DNA from: Candidatus Paraburkholderia kirkii
GTDB lineage: Bacteria; Pseudomonadota; Gammaproteobacteria; Burkholderiales; Burkholderiaceae
Direction: 5' to 3'
Assembly (NCBI GenBank): GCA_001189345.1
Contig: LFKV01000005.1
Coordinates: 1-64,000 of the forward strand
Length of the DNA stretch: 64,000 nucleotides
Both the position numbers and the translations under genes were made by a program. Shown piece after piece: positions 9,519-18,303 of this stretch (positions are counted from its first letter, which is position 1; each line of letters begins with the position of its first letter). A model generated the notes under the pieces. That model was not told where the DNA came from and made no database searches. It saw only the letters and a list, made by a program, of their open reading frames with translations.

Positions 9519-10514
9519 GTGAACATCAATATGCCGACAACTGCCATCGAGGGCATCGTCCCGGTCATGTTTACCCCTTTTCTCGATTACCCCTTTTCTC
9601 GACAGCGGTGAAGTCGACTACGCGGAGCTGGAGCGTCTGATCGAGTGGTACGTGGCGCACCGATCGGATGCGCTGTTCGCCGTCGCCCAGTCGAGCGAGA
9701 TGCAGTTCCTGACCCTCCCTGAACGGGTAGCGATCGCGCGATTCGTCGTCGAGAAGGTGGGTGGTCGCCTTCCCGTCGTCGCGTCCGGCCATATCAGCGA
9801 CTCCATCGACGGTCAGATCGAGGAACTCCGCGCGATCGCATCCTCCGGGGTGCAGGGCATCGTGCTCGTCACCAACAGGCTCGACCCGAAACACGAAGGT
9901 ACGGCGGTGTTCCTTGCCAACCTTCGTCAACTGCTCTCCTCGCTGCCGCCGGAAGTGCCGCTCGGCCTGTACGAGTGTCCGGCGCCATATCGTCGATTGC
10001 TTACCGATCACGAGCTCCAAGTGTGCATCGATTCGGGGCGGTTCGTGATGTTGAAGGACGTGAGCTGCGACCTGAGCACCGTTGCCCGGAGAGTGGCCAT
10101 GGCAGAAGGGTCGCCGCTCAAGATCCTGAATGCCAATGCGGCCATCGCGTGGGGCGCGATGAAAGCAGGCGCGGCAGGATTCAACGGGGTATTCAACAAC
10201 TTCCATCCCGATCTCTATCAATGGCTGCGCAGCGACAGCGCAAGCCATCCGGCGCTCGCAGCGGAGCTGTCGACCTTTCTCGTGCTTGCGGCCGTGTCGG
10301 AAGCACTCGGCTATCCCGCGCTTGCGAAGATGTACCGCCAGCGTATCGGCACATTCTCGTCGATCCGTTGCCGCGCAATCGACTATGCTATGACGTCCGC
10401 CAGCGCTTCTGGGCCCTGGATGCCGTGCTGGACAAGATCGTCGCCGGCACCGAAGACTTTCGTTCAAGGATCTCCGCTTTGTCGCTAGAGCCGCGTCATC
10501 GCGAAGCAGGCTAA
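9519..10514 (+). pseudogene. DapA/N-acetylneuraminate lyase-family aldolase, frameshifted by a 16-bp duplication
   Basis: This family of TIM-barrel Schiff-base enzymes cleaves or condenses pyruvate-type substrates. The start (GTG 9519 or ATG 9531) gives IEGIVPVMFTPFLD, then a 16-base tandem duplication at 9572-9602 shifts the frame. The rest continues from 9603 as SGEVDYAELERLIEWYV. YECPAPYRR supplies the conserved Tyr, and FVMLKDVSCDL the Schiff-base Lys. A second frameshift near 10390 changes the end; the original stop was probably at 10514. The gene lies 24 bases before the dehydroquinate synthase, in the same operon. The true substrate cannot be told from sequence alone. Confidence 0.82.
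9572..9602 (+). repeat. 16-bp tandem duplication in aldolase gene
   Basis: TACCCCTTTTCTCGAT is followed at once by the same sequence (last base changed). Removing one unit joins MFTPFLD to SGEVDYAEL in frame. Confidence 0.93.
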
Positions 10515-10538
10515 CCAACATCAAACACGTAATTGAAA

Positions 10539-11660
10539 ATGAGTGACGTAATCGCCGCCGGGCAGCGAAACGACAAACGCATCGTCCAGATCGAGCTTGA
10601 CGACCGTAGTTACTCGATCGTGATCGGGCGCCGTCTGTTCGATGACGCATCGGTCTGGTCGAGCGCTGGCGAAGGCGACTGCGCAGCCATCGTCACCAAT
10701 ACGACCGTCGGGCCGCTGTACGCGGCCACGCTCGAACGCGCGATCTCGAGCCAGTTCAGGCGCGTGATCCATATCGAATTGCGCGACGGCGAGGAATTCA
10801 AGGATGCCGCGTCGCTGAATCACATTTTCGACCGGCTGCTTTCAGAGCGCGCGGACAGGAAAACCGTGTTGTTCGCGCTGGGAGGCGGCGTGGTGGGCGA
10901 CATGACCGGTTTCGCGGCAGCATGCTACATGCGCGGCATTCCGTTCGTGCAGGTCCCGACGACGCTGCTCGCTCAGGTCGATTCATCGGTCGGCGGCAAG
11001 ACGGCCATCAATCATCCTCTCGGGAAAAACATGATCGGGGCGTTCTATCAACCGCGACTTGTCGTGGCCGACCTGGACACGCTCTCGACGCTTCCTGCCC
11101 GCGAGTTTGCCGCGGGATTTGCCGAGGTGATCAAGTACGGCCCCGTGCTCGATCTTCGGTTCTTCGACTGGATCGAGGCGAACATCGACGCACTCATTGC
11201 ACGCGACGCCGAGGCACTGGGGTACGCCATACAACGTTGCTGCGAATTGAAGGCTGAGGTCGTGGCCAAGGACGAACACGAGGCGGACGTGCGGGCGGTT
11301 CTCAATTTCGGGCATACCTTCGGTCACGCCATCGAAACCGGGGCCGGCTATGGCGTGTGGATGCACGGTGAGACCGTCGGTTGCGGCATGGTGATGGCCG
11401 CCGACCTGTCGGCGCGGCTCGAGATAATCTCGGGGGCATTCGCGATTCGATTGCGCCGCCTGATCGAGCGCGCCGGGCTTCCTGTCGTCGGGCCGCGACT
11501 GGGCGCCGATCGATATCTCGAACTGATGCGTCACGACAAGAAATCGGAGGGAGGTGAGATTCGCTTCGTGCTGCTCGATGAAGACGGTCACGCGAGCGTC
11601 ATGCCCGCGCCGGATACGATCGTGCGTCAGGTGATCGACGCCAATTGTCAAACCGGTTGA
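10539..11660 (+). CDS. aroB: 3-Dehydroquinate synthase family protein (AroB-like), intact
   Basis: Dehydroquinate synthase converts DAHP to 3-dehydroquinate using NAD+ and zinc. The 373-residue protein has all the expected residues: D148, K154 (SVGGK), K163 and N164 (GKNMIG), E196, K199, R252, N256, H259, H263 and H276, with E196, H259 and H276 as the predicted zinc ligands. GKN and the two His in GHTFGHAIE argue for true dehydroquinate synthase rather than 2-epi-5-epi-valiolone synthase, which differs there. It is the only undamaged gene in its cluster. The usual aroK neighbour is absent, so it is probably a second copy with a special role, or a paralogue whose ancestral copy lies elsewhere. 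I chose the ATG at 10539; the ribosome binding site is weak. Confidence 0.85.
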   Translation: MSDVIAAGQRNDKRIVQIELDDRSYSIVIGRRLFDDASVWSSAGEGDCAAIVTNTTVGPLYAATLERAISSQFRRVIHIELRDGEEFKDAASLNHIFDRLLSERADRKTVLFALGGGVVGDMTGFAAACYMRGIPFVQVPTTLLAQVDSSVGGKTAINHPLGKNMIGAFYQPRLVVADLDTLSTLPAREFAAGFAEVIKYGPVLDLRFFDWIEANIDALIARDAEALGYAIQRCCELKAEVVAKDEHEADVRAVLNFGHTFGHAIETGAGYGVWMHGETVGCGMVMAADLSARLEIISGAFAIRLRRLIERAGLPVVGPRLGADRYLELMRHDKKSEGGEIRFVLLDEDGHASVMPAPDTIVRQVIDANCQTG

Positions 11661-11671
11661 GGGATCACATC

Positions 11672-12379
11672 ATGTCCGAGAAGCACATCATCTGCCTGGG
11701 CTCCGCCCTGTGGGACACCATTTTCCGCGTGGACCATATCCCGCCGCATGGCGGCAAGATTTTGCCGACCGTTGCACTGCAAGGCGCCTCGGGGATGGCG
11801 ACGGTCGCAGCAGTCAGCATCGCGCGGCTTGGCGGCCGGGTCAGTCTGTGGAGCCGCATCGGCGACGACCATACCGGCCAGATGTTCATCGAAGATCTGG
11901 CTCGCGAAGGCGTGTCGACGGTGGGCGTCCGGCAATTGCCGAATGTGCGCACGCCATTCTCGACGATTCTGGTCGACAAGCACGGAGAGCGGTTGGTGGT
12001 GCCGTATTTCGATCCCGCACTCGATACCGACACGCGGTGGTTACCGCTGCACGAAATCGCGGGCGCGGGCGCGGTCCTCTGCGACATGCGTTGGCTGCAA
12101 GGCGCCGAGCAGCTGTTTTCACACGCACGACGCCTGGGTATTCCGACCATTCTCGACGCCGACGTCGCTCCGGTCGACGACCTTCGAGCCGTCATCGTGG
12201 TTCTGCAGCGGCCCTGGCGCTTACCGGATGCGAGTCGAAGGCGCGTTATTCGAGCACGATATATTGCCAATTACCATTCGGCCAGCTACCAGGACGAGTT
12301 CACCGGCCGCTTACATCGCTTCAGGATCGAAAAGAAGGGCGTTGAGGAAGCTCGGACTGAAAATGCTGGTGGACAGTAG
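11672..12379 (+). pseudogene. PfkB-family sugar kinase, C-terminus lost
   Basis: PfkB/ribokinase proteins phosphorylate sugars or nucleosides. The start at 11672 (MSEKHIICLGSALWDTIFRV) follows the dehydroquinate synthase stop by 11 bases. The N-terminal lid and substrate region (GGKILPTVALQGASGMATVA, LGGRVSLWSRIGDDHTGQMF) are clear to about residue 172 (nucleotide 12190). After that the sequence is unrelated to PfkB, and the GAGD motif with the catalytic Asp is missing, so the protein cannot be an active kinase. What lies between 12190 and 12320 is not recognised; it may come from another gene joined by deletion. Confidence 0.8.
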
Positions 12380-13660
12380 CCATGTCGCTTTCAAAGTGAC
12401 GCAACTCTTCCTGCCGGCGCGATTCCGACCATCCCAACACCTCCGCGGCAATGCGCGACAGTTGCTCGGCCCACTCTCGTCCCAGCGAAGGATTCAGACC
12501 GTCAGGCAAGCGACGCCGGATCAAATCGGCAAGACGCACGACATGTTCACGCATGATAATTTGCCTAAGATCCGCCGTTCGCAACGAGGGGCCCGGTCGA
12601 TCGAGCATCCCCTTCGGCGGCGCTGCTCGCCTGCCCAGGAAGCGCTCGATCGACCGGGCAGCCAGACGCCCGGCGTGACGATGCATCATGATGTACGAAC
12701 CGGTCATGGTGACCATCCCCGGCATTTGCGGATTTTCAATGGCACGCACGGGCAAGCTAACCGTTACGCCGTCGAGCGTCGACATGGGCCGCACGCCGCA
12801 CCAGCAATGGTGCACGTCTTTGCGCGAGAGGTGCAGACCAGGGAACAGCAGGTTCGCTTCCCGCAAAATGTAGTCGACTTCCGACTCCAGTACGCGGACG
12901 CTATCCGGGTCTTCGCCGACTACGGCCTCGGTTGGTCCGATGAAAAATGGTATTCGCCCCACGGGAAGACATAGTACGGTTCTCCCTTGCTCGAAAACGC
13001 TTCCAACCCTTGGCCGCGCCATGCATCCGGCAGGCGCACCATTACGTTGACGCCTTTCTTTCCGATGACCCTTTTCGTTTCACTGCCTGCGCGACTACCC
13101 GGCACACGATCGACCCATGAGCCTGCCGCATTCACGACCGCATGTGTTCTGGCGCACACGTGCCCCTGTGCCTCGGGCGCCTGTTCTTCCAACGTGATTT
13201 CCCACATCGAATCGCGCCGTTGAACGTCGATCACACTGGCGTAGGTATGGATGGTCGCGCCACGCTTCTCGGCATCGAGCGCCGTGTCTACGCAGATGCG
13301 CTCGGGCCACGCATACATGTACTCTTCGAAAACCCCGACGCCGGACACCGCACCACCGAGGCCCGCGATCATGTCGCTCTCCTTGATCGCCTGTTCCAGC
13401 GAAAGCTCACGATATGCGAGCGGCACCTTGCGGCTCGCCACGGTTTCCATCAGCCGGAATCCGAAGCCGATCAGCCAGCGAGGATACCGGTCGCCCTTTC
13501 GAAACGGATAGTGAAAACGGTGCTTGGCGAGGCGCTGCGGCATGTCGGCAACCAGTTCTGCCCGGCAGTGCATGATGTTTCGGGCGTAAAGGAATCGTCT
13601 CATGACGGTGACAGGCCGAAAGGGTATCTGCCACAACGGAAAGTTCGGCGCGAGATGGGC
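12321..13660 (-). pseudogene. FAD-dependent glycerol-3-phosphate dehydrogenase-like protein, truncated and frameshifted
   Basis: Segments such as GGAVSGVGVFEEYMYAWPER, VVNAAGSWVDRV, FIGPTEAVVGEDPDSVRV and VHHCWCGVRP fit the DAO/GlpD superfamily of membrane-associated FAD oxidoreductases. The N-terminal Rossmann motif that binds the FAD ADP moiety is absent: homology starts abruptly near 13660, where a VapC fragment begins on the other strand. A frameshift near 12950 separates the two halves. The gene converges with the PfkB remnant and may have served the same catabolic cluster. Its exact substrate is unknown. Confidence 0.72.
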
Positions 13661-14031
13661 CGCGGCCCCCGCAAAAGCCCGAGCCGGTCGCGCGGCGCTT
13701 CGCGCAATGCCATGTCGGCGACGTGGTGATGTCCTCGATCACCTACGCCGAACTGCAATTCGGTGTCGCGACGAGCGCGCGGCCGGCGCGCGAACGCGCC
13801 AACCTGGCGTCGCTTGTGGAATTGATCGAAGTCGCGCCGTTCGGGGAAGCGGCCGCGGCCGCCTACGGCCCGATCCGGTATGCCTCGCGCGAGCGCAACC
13901 GGAACGCGCTCGACAAGCGGATCGCCGCTCACGCGGTCGCGCTGGGCGTGCCGGTCGTCACCAACAACGTAAAAGACTTCGAAAGCTACCCCGGCGTGAC
14001 CGTCGAAAACTGGCTCCACGACAATGCGTGA
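13660..14031 (+). pseudogene. VapC-type PIN-domain toxin, N-terminus missing
   Basis: PIN-domain VapC toxins are endoribonucleases neutralised by a partner antitoxin. The readable part (PEPVARRFAQCHVGDVVMSS, ITYAELQFGV, ALDKRIAAHAVALGVPVVTN) covers the second and third acidic motifs through to KDFESYPGVTVENW at the end. The first motif, MLDTN with its essential Asp, is missing, and no antitoxin gene precedes it; the upstream sequence is the GlpD-like gene on the other strand. A deletion between the two genes explains both truncations. Confidence 0.75.
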
Positions 14032-14131
14032 CTCGCGATCCGCCCGGGGGCTATCGGGGAGACGCGCCCTCACGGTCGCCTAATTCTCCCCGATCAAACT
14101 TCCCTCACATGCTGCACGACAGGAGGGAAAG

Positions 14132-14299
14132 ATGAAGATCGAACCGACACCCATTGCCGCGGCCTCGTTGACCGCCGACGAGGCGAATCGCGAAGCGCCG
14201 CCCGAAGACGCCGCGCCCGACGCAGCCGCGTCTTCGGAGTCGATGCGCTACGAAGACCTCCTGCCCTACTTGCTTCTGCCGATGGCCGGTGCGTACTGA
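14132..14299 (+). CDS. Small hypothetical protein, 55 aa
   Basis: The reading frame MKIEPTPIAAASL...LLPYLLLPMAGAY follows a perfect AGGAGG ribosome binding site at 14121-14126, five bases before the ATG. Codon third positions are GC-rich as in neighbouring genes. It is acidic in the middle (ANREAPPEDAAPD) and ends in a short hydrophobic stretch (LLPYLLLPM). No family is recognised and no function can be proposed. Confidence 0.65.
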   Translation: MKIEPTPIAAASLTADEANREAPPEDAAPDAAASSESMRYEDLLPYLLLPMAGAY

Positions 14300-14321
14300 A
14301 CATACCGCTTTGGAGCAGCCA

Positions 14322-14708
14322 ATGTTCACATGAGAAGGTGTCTCCTACGAGTTTCATCACATGGGCATCCCGACGCGCGAGCCGCGCGAAGGCGAGCGTT
14401 ACAGTCCGCAATTCCGCATGTACACGAGCGACGCCGAATGCGGGCTCCTGCGCATTCAATATCACTGCTTCGAAGCAGGCAGCGCGCTGCCCGAACTCAT
14501 GCGCACCGTGCCGCACGCGGCGTTCAAGGTGAGCGGGTCGAAGGCAAGACGGTGCTGCTCGGCCCGTACGAACCGATCGACGGCTTTCGCGTCGCGGATT
14601 CAGGACGGCGAAGCGCCCGTCGAGCTGATCGAGACGACGCTCACCGACGAGCAGATCTGGCGTCGCGCGGAAAGCGGCAATCAGGCGTCGATGTATCGTC
14701 AGGAGTGA
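14322..14708 (+). pseudogene. Glyoxalase-like (VOC-type) protein, frameshifted
   Basis: The reconstructed protein begins with SYEFHHMGIPTREPREGERY and has alternating strands with AECGLLRIQYHCFEAGSALP and VEGKTVLLGPYEPIDGFRVA, matching short VOC-fold proteins; this assignment rests on pattern only. The presumed ATG at 14322 is followed within four codons by a TGA, apparently from a two-base insertion. Two further compensating shifts near 14535 and 14600 scramble about 20 residues. It is followed by a strong terminator. Confidence 0.55.
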
Positions 14709-14742
14709 GTCCGTCGCGCGGACAACACCGTCGGCGAGGATG

Positions 14743-14783
14743 AAAAAGCGCGGTGCGCCATCGAAGGCGCACCGCGCTTTTTT
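14743..14783 (+). terminator. Intrinsic terminator, bidirectional
   Basis: A 17-bp perfect stem (arms 14743-14759 and 14766-14782; AAAAAGCGCGGTGCGCC) has a 6-base loop and ends in a T-run. It separates the plus-strand VOC-type gene from the minus-strand lipoprotein gene. Confidence 0.9.
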
Positions 14784-14860
14784 CCGCTTCGTCGACGGCA
14801 CCGTCCGGCACCGGCCAATCGCCTGTCTCGCGAGATTTCGACAGGCCGGCGCCCGAAGCA

Positions 14861-15337
14861 TCAGGTCGTCATGCGCGTGATGCCGCCGCTCGACAACAAC
14901 CGCACCCGCTTACCGGCGTAGAACATCTGCCCGTCCGCTGCCTGAGTGATCGCGCGCAGATCGCCGTTGTCGAGGCGCACGGTGATTTTGAGACCTCTCT
15001 GCCGATCGAGCCGGCCCTGAACCTGATCGCCCGCGACCGCGCCCGCAATGCCGCCGATCACGCCGGAGAGCAGCGAGCCATGCCCGCGGCCGATCGCGCT
15101 GCCCGCCACCGCGCCGAGCAAGCCGCCGCCGAGCGCCCCGAACGGGCTCGGCCGGCCGTTGTCGTTCTCGATCGTCACGCCGCGCACGCTTTCCACGGTC
15201 GCCATGCGCACCGTCTGTTCATGCTGGGTCTGCAGGTTGTCGTAGACGTCGGCGGAACTTCCCATGGATGCGCAACCGCTCATGCCCACCGTGCAGGCAA
15301 CGGCCAGCGTGCACACGGCGATAATCGACTTGTTCAT
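14861..15337 (-). CDS. Glycine-zipper outer-membrane lipoprotein (SlyB/OsmB-like)
   Basis: The 158-residue protein has a lipoprotein signal peptide with lipobox LSGC-type MSGC (Cys22). A glycine zipper follows at about residues 68-105 (ALGGGLLGAVAGSAIGRGHG, GVIGGIAGAVAGD), then a C-terminal beta segment (ITVRLDNGDLRAITQAADGQ). SlyB-like lipoproteins stabilise the outer membrane under stress. The gene is intact and monocistronic, ending at the terminator at 14743-14783. The length and zipper are normal for the family. Confidence 0.85.
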   Translation of the reverse strand: MNKSIIAVCTLAVACTVGMSGCASMGSSADVYDNLQTQHEQTVRMATVESVRGVTIENDNGRPSPFGALGGGLLGAVAGSAIGRGHGSLLSGVIGGIAGAVAGDQVQGRLDRQRGLKITVRLDNGDLRAITQAADGQMFYAGKRVRLLSSGGITRMTT

Positions 15338-15516
15338 TTCTTGCTTCTCAGATCAGGCGATGTCTTATCGGGATCGGACCGCGATGCGTGCATCGCGGCG
15401 CCACGGAAAGCATCGTAAAGAGGCTGAATGAGCGTTGAATGAGGACGCGCGGCGCGCTTGACCTGCGTGATTCGAGCGCCTATACAGACTCTCACCGCCC
15501 GCGACCGGAGTCCTGA

Positions 15517-16289
15517 ATGGCAAGAAACGCGATCCCGCTCATGCTTTACCCCGTCGCGCTCGCCGCCTGCTCGACGGACAGCGCGAACACCGGTTCCAAC
15601 GGAGTGCCGCTGCCGGGCGCCGTCACGACGACGCTGCCCTCCGGCAGCGTCTACAAAGGCTCGCTCAAGGGCAGCACGGCCGACGCCACGCTCCTCATGC
15701 TCTTCGACGGCACCGCGTATCTCTTCTACGGAGGCGCGGGCGGTGCCGGTCTCGCGGGGGTCGCGGTAGCGACGAACGGCGTGCAGACGGGCGGCGGACG
15801 CTTCACGGCCACGTCGGCGTTCGACTATCGACCGGGCAAGACGAGCGCTTCGCCCGCCGTATTCAGCGCGGACTTCTCGCGCGCGCCCGCCGTCGACGGA
15901 ACCGTCTCGTACAAGGATGGCAACGCGGGGCTCGCCTTCACGGCAAGCGCGCGGCCCATGCTCGACGTCGCGCCGGACCACGCCAACGCCGGCGGCCTCT
16001 ATAGCGGACGCGGCATGTCGCTCGGCGGGACGACGCAGACGCGCGTCACGGTCGCGGGAGACGGCTATCTCGCCGGCACGACCACATCGGGCTGCATCTT
16101 CAAGGGAACGGTGGCGCCGCACGAGGGCGCGAACGCCGCCTACGACGTCTCCGTGACCTTTGGACCCGCGCCTTGCCCGCTGCCCGATGCCGCCGTGACC
16201 GGTACGCGGTGCTCGACGTTGCGCGTCTTCTGGTGGCGTTGCCGAGCCCGGACCGCGCGAACGTGTTTCTTTTCGACGGGAGGAAGTAG
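15517..16289 (+). pseudogene. Hypothetical lipoprotein, late frameshift
   Basis: The start at 15517 gives a short signal with lipobox LAAC at Cys18, followed by a Gly/Thr-rich region resembling transferrin-binding-protein-type or autotransporter-like beta structure (SGSVYKGSLKGSTADATLLM, GVQTGGGRFTATSAFDYRPG). One base is missing near 16201; restoring it gives ...YAVLDVARLLVALPSPDRAN and a stop at 16289. As it stands the protein runs in a wrong frame to 16341. No precise family or function is recognised. Confidence 0.65.
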
Positions 16290-16521
16290 CCGGCGGACGA
16301 AACCGCGCGACGGAAGAATTTCCCGTTCGCCGCTTACATAGACAATTTCTATCCTAAGATTGTTTTCATCGCAGGCAGTGTTGCGGCGTTCGCGTGTGCT
16401 TGCGTCAACGGAATCAGACTTGTTGTCCAGTGCATCTTCCAGAAGCCGTACTGCTTTTCATCAGACCGGAGCGAGGCGCTGAAGCGCCGGCTTCGGGTCG
16501 ACAAAAACAGGAGACAACCAG

Positions 16522-17788
16522 ATGAACGCAACGCTCAAGCTCTTGCCGCTGGCCGTCGGTGCGATGTTCGCCTGCCTGCCCCATGCGAATGCGGCACAGG
16601 ACAACGTCAGCACACTTTCGAATTTCCGTCAGACCGGCAACACCACGCCTCCCGAGACCATCCCTCAGGCCGGAACGACCGCCGACACGCTGCGCAAGAA
16701 TCTGGAGCAGATCAAGCTGCCGCCCGGTTTCAAGATCGAACTCTATGCGGTCGTGCCGGAAGCGCGGCACATGGCGATCGAGCTGTCGACGGGCGTCGTG
16801 TTCGTCGGCACGCGCAAGAACCGCGTGTGGCAGGTGACCGATCGCACCAAGCAGCGCGTGGCGAGCGACGTCGTGCAGTTCGCGTCGTCGGTGACGTTCA
16901 AGGTGCCCAACGGCGTGTGCTTCTCGCCTGACGGCGTGCTCTACGTGGCCGAGCAGAACCGCGTGCTGGGCTTCCCCGCCGCGCAGTTCTTCGGCGAGGG
17001 CGGGCCGGACGTGGCCGCGGCGGTCGTCGTGCCGCAGGCAAGCTCATTCCGACGCAATTCGAAAGCTTCAACCACGGCGCACGCACGTGCCGCGTCGGAC
17101 CGGACAAGAAGCTGTATATCGCGCTCGGTCAGCCATGGAACGTGCCGCCGAAGGACAAGCTCGCCGAACTCGACCGCAACGGGCTCGCCGGCATTATCCG
17201 CATGGACCAGAACGGCAAGAATCGCGAAGCCTATGCGCACGGCGTGCGCAACTCGGTCGGCCTCGACTTCAATCCGAAGGACAAGACGCTGTGGTTCACG
17301 GATAACCAGGTCGACGGCATGGGCGACGACATCCCGCCGGGCGAGCTGAATCACGCGACGAAGGCGGGCGAGAACTTCGGCTTCCCGTGGTACAGCGGCG
17401 GCAAGGTGCGCACGGTCGAATACAAGGACCAGAATCCGCCGGCGGGCGTTGTGTTCCCGCAGGTCGAATCCGCCGCGCACGCCGCCGACCTCGGCATGTC
17501 GTTCTACACGGCAAGATGTTCCCGCAGAAGTATCAGGGCGGCATCTTCGATGCGGAGCACGGTTCGTGGAACCGCACGAAGCCGATCGGCACGCGCATCA
17601 CGTTCGTTCCCGTCAAGGACGACGGCACGGCGGGCGAAGCCGAAGTCTTCGCGGAAGGCTGGCTCACGCCGAGCGGCGAGTACATGGGCTGCCCGGTCGA
17701 CGTGCAGATGCTGCAGGACGGCTCGCTCCTCGTTTCCGACGACTATGCAGGCGCGATCTACCGGATTTCGTACACGGGATCGAAATGA
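16522..17788 (+). pseudogene. PQQ-type sugar (sorbosone-like) dehydrogenase, two frameshifts
   Basis: Six-bladed beta-propeller dehydrogenases of this family oxidise aldoses or sorbosone in the periplasm with PQQ. The start at 16522 gives a signal peptide ending HANAAQD, and the propeller motifs include LPPGFKIELYAVVPEARHMA, PNGVCFSPDGVLYVAEQNRV, GVRNSVGLDFNPKDKTLWFT and HGSWNRTKPIG. A single G is missing near 17037 (Q-GKL) and another near 17512 (YT-GKM), so two one-base deletions split the gene. The stop overlaps the start of a cytochrome c gene (ATGA), its probable electron acceptor. Confidence 0.85.
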
Positions 17789-18102
17789 GATGCGGGCTGA
17801 CGGCGGTGGTGCTGGCGAGTGCGTTGGCCGCGGTTTCACATGCGGCGTTGGCCGCGGGCGACGTCAAGGCCGGACGGGCGAAGGCGGTCCAATGCGCGGC
17901 GTGCCACGGCATCGACGGCATGTCGAAACTGCCCGAAGCGCCCAATCTCGCCGGACAGACCGAGGAATATCTCATGAAGGCGCTCAACGATTTCCGCTCG
18001 GGCGAGCACAAGAACGAGATGATGTCGATGATGGCGAAACCCTTGTCGGACGCGGATGTCGCGAACCTGGCAGCATATTACCACAGTCTCGGCAAGCAAT
18101 GA
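17785..18102 (+). CDS. Class I cytochrome c (c553-like)
   Basis: The 105-residue precursor has a signal peptide cleaved near AALAAGD, a single haem site CAACH (residues 37-41) and a likely axial Met in the EMMSMMAKPLSDAD segment. It would carry electrons in the periplasm from the neighbouring PQQ-type dehydrogenase to the terminal oxidase. The start overlaps the dehydrogenase stop by four bases, showing coupled translation. The cytochrome is intact although the dehydrogenase is broken, so it may serve another donor or its decay may lag behind. Confidence 0.88.
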   Translation: MRCGLTAVVLASALAAVSHAALAAGDVKAGRAKAVQCAACHGIDGMSKLPEAPNLAGQTEEYLMKALNDFRSGEHKNEMMSMMAKPLSDADVANLAAYYHSLGKQ

Positions 18103-18179
18103 CCGGAGCGGCACATGTCGGGAAGTGTTGCGAATTTGCCGCGGCCCAGTGCCGATTGCGATTTTTTTTATTTTGGGGG

Positions 18180-18207
18180 TTGACGAAACTACCTAGGGGT
18201 TTATACT
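18180..18207 (+). promoter_or_regulatory. Strong sigma-70 promoter of a candidate small RNA
   Basis: TTGACG at 18180-18185 and TATACT at 18202-18207 are separated by 16 bases. No gene starts downstream before the terminator at 18246, so the promoter appears dedicated to a short transcript starting near 18213. Confidence 0.7.
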
Positions 18208-18212
18208 ATGAA

Positions 18213-18277
18213 CTGTCTCCTCCATGTCTCAACCGATGTGGATTTAAGCCCGCTCAACTGAAGCGGGCTTTTTTTTT
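18213..18277 (+). ncRNA. Candidate small RNA of about 65 nt with an anti-Shine-Dalgarno motif
   Basis: The interval from the predicted start of transcription to the end of the T-run is about 65 bases. It contains CTGTCTCCTCC early in the transcript, a sequence complementary to AGGAGG ribosome binding sites, then a short region and a strong Rho-independent terminator. There is no open reading frame of note. The layout (promoter, single-stranded CCTCC, terminator with long U-tail) is that of Hfq-type regulatory RNAs. I cannot assign an Rfam family from memory. It could instead be a short attenuated leader. Confidence 0.55.
18246..18277 (+). terminator. Intrinsic terminator of the candidate small RNA
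   Basis: AAGCCCGCT at 18246-18254 pairs with AGCGGGCTT at 18262-18270, with a run of nine T from 18269. The same hairpin would also stop minus-strand transcription of the nuclease gene that ends at 18304. Confidence 0.88.
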
Positions 18278-18303
18278 GGCCGCGTTTGCCGCAGCCTCCG
18301 GCG

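Noticed and set aside
10539-11660. 2-epi-5-epi-valiolone synthase (cyclitol biosynthesis) instead of dehydroquinate synthase
   Set aside because: Tempting because of leaf-nodule Burkholderia cyclitols, but the GKNMIG motif and the GHTFGHAIE histidines are those of dehydroquinate synthase; valiolone synthases differ at these positions.
13668-13690. Short match (CCCCCGCAAAAGCC) to the IS2-group left end at 28507
   Set aside because: The match is only about 15 bases and lacks the TGGACTT terminus. In GC-rich DNA of this size it can arise by chance.
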